Shown here: in pieces, positions 60,922-64,000 of the stretch
Layout: each line of letters starts with the position of its first letter
Numbering within the stretch: the stretch's first letter is position 1
The notes under the pieces: generated by a model
Databases searched by the model: none
What the model was told of the DNA's origin: nothing
What the model saw: the letters and a program-made list of their open reading frames with translations, nothing else
Assembly: GCF_002217285.1 (NCBI RefSeq)
Contig: NZ_MUGW01000015.1
Coordinates: forward strand, 1-64,000
DNA: 64,000 nt
Direction of reading: 5' to 3'
DNA from: Flavobacterium hercynium
GTDB taxonomy: Bacteria; Bacteroidota; Bacteroidia; Flavobacteriales; Flavobacteriaceae
Translations under genes and position numbers: made by a program

Positions 60922-63900
60922 CTAAACTTTACACTTTGCTAAAATCTCTTTTACTTCGGTTTTACAGCTTCCGCAGCCTAATCCGGCGCCGGTATTTTTA
61001 CATAAATCGGTAAAATTGCTGATTCCGCTTTTTATCGTTTCTTCGATGTTTCCTGTTCCAACCTGACTGCAGGAACAAACGAGTTTGCCTAAAACAGGTT
61101 TTGCATTTGAGCTTCCACGAAGTAATGAATTTCGTTTGTCTGAAAGTTCGATTTTACTTTCGATCAGGGTTTTGAATTCGGCAAATTCGTTTTTATCTCC
61201 CATCAGAATGGCTCCAACTAGCAAATCATCTTTTACAATGCATTTTTTATAGTAGCGGTGTTTTAAATCGGCAAAAATGATTTCTTCGTAAGAATCGTCG
61301 TTTTCCGGAATTTGAATATCACCAATGCTGCATAAATTAATGTCTTCCAGTTTTAGAATATTCATTAGAACGGAACCTTTGTAATAACTGCTGATATCAC
61401 CTGCCAGAAAGTTGGCTAATATGTTGGCTTGTTCTTCTGCAGCAGAGGTGATGCCAAATAACTTATTATTGAATTCGGCTATTTCTCCAATAGCGTAAAT
61501 ATCAGGATTTGAGGATTGTAAAAATTGATTGACCTTAACGCCACGACCACAAACTAAACCGGTTTCTCTGGCGATTTCGATGTTTGGAATGGTGCCAATG
61601 GTGTAAACGATGGCATTTGCCGTGAAAATACGCCCGCTTTTTAATGCGATTTCTAGTTCGTTTTCGTTATCGGTTTCAAAAATGGTACTTACCTCATTGT
61701 CAAAGTAAATTTGAATGTCGCGAAGTTGTACTTCTTCTGCCAGTAATTTACTTGAAATTAAGTCTAATTGACGTTCCATTAAGCGGGAAGCTCTCTGAAT
61801 AATGGTGATCTTTACTTTTTTATGTTTGAGTGCTGCGGCAAGTTCTAAGCCTAATAATCCGCCTCCAATGATAACAACATGCTGTTCTTCGGCAGGTAAA
61901 TTGGTATTGTCTAAATAGTGTTTTAGGCGGTCTGCATCTTCTTTTCTTCGAACGGTAAATCGCCCGGGTAAATGAAGTTGTGCATTTTCGGGCACAAAAG
62001 GACGGCTTCCGGTGGCTAAAATCAGGGAGTCAAACGAATGTGAAATGCCTTCACTATCGACAACGGTTTTTGCTGTGGCATTGATTTTAGTAACGGCAAC
62101 ACCGGATTTCATGGTAATGTTTAATTTGCTTAACGATTCTCCGTCTTTTACTTTTAGGAGTTGTTCCCAGGTAAATTCTCCCGTCATATATTCCGGAAGT
62201 AGAACACGATTGTAAAACGGATTTACTTCATTGGAAAAAACGATAATTTCATCGGTCGAATTGAATTCGCGATAGTTCTGTATGAATCGGAAAGAAGCAG
62301 CACCTGCGCCCACAATGGCAATTTTCTGGAAAGGTTTTACATATTTGCTTATCGAAACCGTTGTGTATTTAAAATCAGGTTCTTTCGAAACGGGATCTAC
62401 AACTGTGTTGGTTAAGTTATTGGTTCGGTTTAAGTCGTTTTCGAGTTGCTTTCCCCAATGCATAGGAAGGAAAACTACTTTTTCTTTTATAGAATCTGTG
62501 ATTTTTGCTTTTACACGAACTTCGCCGTTTTTGCTTGTAACTGTTATAATGTCACCTTCTTTTATTTCATTTTTAAAAGCATCGATTGGATTAATTTCTA
62601 AAAAAGGATTCGGTGTATGTGTTAGTAAACGCGATACTTTACCTGTTTTAGTCATCGTATGCCATTGGTCACGAACCCTTCCTGTGGTTAAGATAAATGG
62701 AAACTCAGGAGAAGGCTGTTCGGACGTGTTTTCAATATGTTCCGGAAGATTAAAAATAGCTTTTTTTGTCGGGGTGTAGAATTTTTTATCGGTAAAGAGG
62801 CGAGGCGTTCCCGGATGTCCGTAATCAGGAACGGGCCATTGAAAGGTTCCTTCGGTTTTTAATCGATGGTAATTGAGGAACGAAATATCGATATTGGTGT
62901 TTTTGGTTAGGGCGCAGTGTTCTTTGTAAATTTCTTCGGCACTGTTGTAATCGAAGCCGTTAAAATTCATTTTTTTAGCGAATCGAATTAAGATTTCGAT
63001 ATCCGAAAGTGCTTCACCCGGAGGATTAATGCCTTTTGGTAAATAAGAAATACGACGTTCAGAGTTGGTCATGGTTCCTTCTTTCTCCAGCCAGCCTGCG
63101 GCAGGCAATAATAAGTCGGCGTATTTTGTGGTGTCGGCATTGTGCGAGATGTCCTGAACGACTACAAATTTTGCATTTTGCAATGCTTTTTCGATGCGTC
63201 GGGAATCGGGTAAACTCACTAACGGATTGGTGCAGATGATCCAGACGGCTTTCATTTTGCCTGATTCAAGCGCTTCAAACATTTCAGTGGCCGTTAATCC
63301 GGGTTTGTCTGATAATGCATCGACTCCCCAAAAATCAGCTACTTCTTTGCGATGTTCTGGATTTGCGATGTCTTTGTGTGCTGCCAGAAGCGTTGCCATA
63401 CCGCCTACTTCTCGTCCGCCCATTGCATTGGGCTGACCTGTAAGCGAAAAAGGTCCTGAACCTGGTTTGCCTATTTGTCCTGTAAGCAGAGAAAGATTGA
63501 GCAACGCAGTATTTTTATCTACGCCAACGGCACTTTGATTAAGTCCCATTGCCCAAAGGGAAATAAAACCTTTTGCTTTTCCGATGGTATCTGCAGCGAG
63601 TTTAATATCGGGAACAGAAATCCCACAGATTTTTGAGGCTTTTTCATAAGAAGTACCTAAAACTAAATCTTTGTATTGTTTGAAGTTTTCGGCATTATTT
63701 TTTACAAAATCATGATCTACATATCCTTTTTCAATGATCCTTTTAGCGATAGCATGATAGAGAATAATATCGGAACCTGGCATTATTTGCAAATGTAAAT
63801 CTGCGAAAGCAGCGGTATCTGTTCGCCTTGGATCGATAACGATGATTTTTACTTTTGGATTTTTCTCTTTGTGTTTTTCAATTCTTCGAAACAAAATAGG

Positions 63901-64000
63901 ATGACACCATGCCGGATTGGCTCCTGTAATTAGAAAAGTGTCGGCAAGTTCAATGTCATCATAAGCAATAGGAACGGAGTCTTCGCCAAAGGTTTTTTTA
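60922..64000 (-). CDS. nitrate reductase fused to NirB-like flavoprotein and BFD [2Fe-2S] domain, 5' end beyond window
   Basis: The gene is cut by the right edge. The frame stays open from 63894 to 64000 and codes for AYDDIELADTFLITGANPAW, so the TTG at 63894 is not the start. The visible part (over 1020 aa) has the bis-MGD domain (GQPNAMGGREVGGMATLLAA, the assimilatory type), then at about 62340-61240 a FAD/NAD(P) oxidoreductase (AIVGAGAASFRF, ATGSRPFVP, VIIGGGLLGLELA) like the N-terminus of NirB, and at the end a BFD-like [2Fe-2S] domain (LVCSCSQVG, GLGCGSCKTE). It should take electrons from NAD(P)H and reduce nitrate without a separate reductase. Probably co-transcribed with the rubredoxin-fusion gene. 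Confidence 0.92.
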   Translation of the reverse strand, partial: KKTFGEDSVPIAYDDIELADTFLITGANPAWCHPILFRRIEKHKEKNPKVKIIVIDPRRTDTAAFADLHLQIMPGSDIILYHAIAKRIIEKGYVDHDFVKNNAENFKQYKDLVLGTSYEKASKICGISVPDIKLAADTIGKAKGFISLWAMGLNQSAVGVDKNTALLNLSLLTGQIGKPGSGPFSLTGQPNAMGGREVGGMATLLAAHKDIANPEHRKEVADFWGVDALSDKPGLTATEMFEALESGKMKAVWIICTNPLVSLPDSRRIEKALQNAKFVVVQDISHNADTTKYADLLLPAAGWLEKEGTMTNSERRISYLPKGINPPGEALSDIEILIRFAKKMNFNGFDYNSAEEIYKEHCALTKNTNIDISFLNYHRLKTEGTFQWPVPDYGHPGTPRLFTDKKFYTPTKKAIFNLPEHIENTSEQPSPEFPFILTTGRVRDQWHTMTKTGKVSRLLTHTPNPFLEINPIDAFKNEIKEGDIITVTSKNGEVRVKAKITDSIKEKVVFLPMHWGKQLENDLNRTNNLTNTVVDPVSKEPDFKYTTVSISKYVKPFQKIAIVGAGAASFRFIQNYREFNSTDEIIVFSNEVNPFYNRVLLPEYMTGEFTWEQLLKVKDGESLSKLNITMKSGVAVTKINATAKTVVDSEGISHSFDSLILATGSRPFVPENAQLHLPGRFTVRRKEDADRLKHYLDNTNLPAEEQHVVIIGGGLLGLELAAALKHKKVKITIIQRASRLMERQLDLISSKLLAEEVQLRDIQIYFDNEVSTIFETDNENELEIALKSGRIFTANAIVYTIGTIPNIEIARETGLVCGRGVKVNQFLQSSNPDIYAIGEIAEFNNKLFGITSAAEEQANILANFLAGDISSYYKGSVLMNILKLEDINLCSIGDIQIPENDDSYEEIIFADLKHRYYKKCIVKDDLLVGAILMGDKNEFAEFKTLIESKIELSDKRNSLLRGSSNAKPVLGKLVCSCSQVGTGNIEETIKSGISNFTDLCKNTGAGLGCGSCKTEVKEILAKCKV

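Noticed and set aside
63892..63894. TTG as start codon of the large reductase gene
   Set aside because: The frame continues without stop to the window edge, and the added residues (ITGANPAWCHPILFRR) match the nitrate reductase family, so the gene simply runs off the window.

Overview
The window looks like chromosome of a Flavobacterium or a close relative. Base composition is strongly AT-rich. Several candidate promoters carry the Bacteroidota -7 box TAnnTTTG, and genes lack obvious Shine-Dalgarno sites. Families typical of the group are present (DUF4293, DUF3667, a Rho factor with a long Asn/Pro-rich insert, a MoaC-MoaB fusion). The spacers carry short dispersed palindromes and an RNA-like element of a kind that recurs in flavobacterial genomes. 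These are recognitions from memory, not database results. I see no rRNA, tRNA, CRISPR array or transposase gene.

Layout. 0-13.6 kb is ordinary chromosome: a zinc metallopeptidase, a very large hybrid histidine kinase, a membrane protein, an aldehyde dehydrogenase, an RluA-type pseudouridine synthase, panB, L-serine dehydratase and a cation:proton antiporter. An orphan four-helix-bundle (S23) gene sits between two short-word repeat arrays, between the pseudouridine synthase and panB. 13.6-21 kb holds small metabolic and unknown genes, including a tandem duplication of an outer-membrane-type gene together with its promoter box and terminator, and a four-gene run (serine hydrolase, DUF1801, metallo-beta-lactamase fold, GNAT). 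21-26.5 kb is an accessory cluster on the minus strand: lipoprotein, SUFU domain, TPM domain, DUF2314 plus ankyrin, an acidic protein, a coiled-coil zinc-ribbon protein and a small zinc-ribbon protein. 26.5-27.5 kb is a 1 kb gene-free patch of dispersed repeats. 27.5-42.5 kb is housekeeping: lpd, an HNH gene, an ABC exporter, truA, a phosphoesterase, a NarL-type two-component pair, rho, an M28 peptidase, a dienelactone hydrolase, and an Lrp regulator divergent from rocD.

43-64 kb is a nitrate and molybdenum-cofactor island. Two NarK transporters with unusual inserted loops are followed by a multi-His membrane protein, a NasA-like molybdenum reductase, a four-cluster ferredoxin, a Rieske protein and a small membrane protein. 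Then come moeA, mobA, cobA (siroheme branch), moaD, a MoeB-rhodanese protein, moaE, moaCB and moaA. On the opposite strand lie a siroheme-reductase-like protein fused to rubredoxin and a second nitrate reductase fused to a NirB-like flavoprotein and a [2Fe-2S] domain; the latter runs off the right edge. Nitrate would enter through the NarK pair, be reduced by one or both reductases, and depend on cofactors made by the moa/moe/mob/cob genes. No nitrite reductase is visible here.

A second theme is the spacers. Many hold degenerate arrays of a short word, each locus with its own word, usually folded as two inverted arms. A ~224 bp composite repeat occurs twice in inverted orientation and brackets 27.2-57.9 kb.
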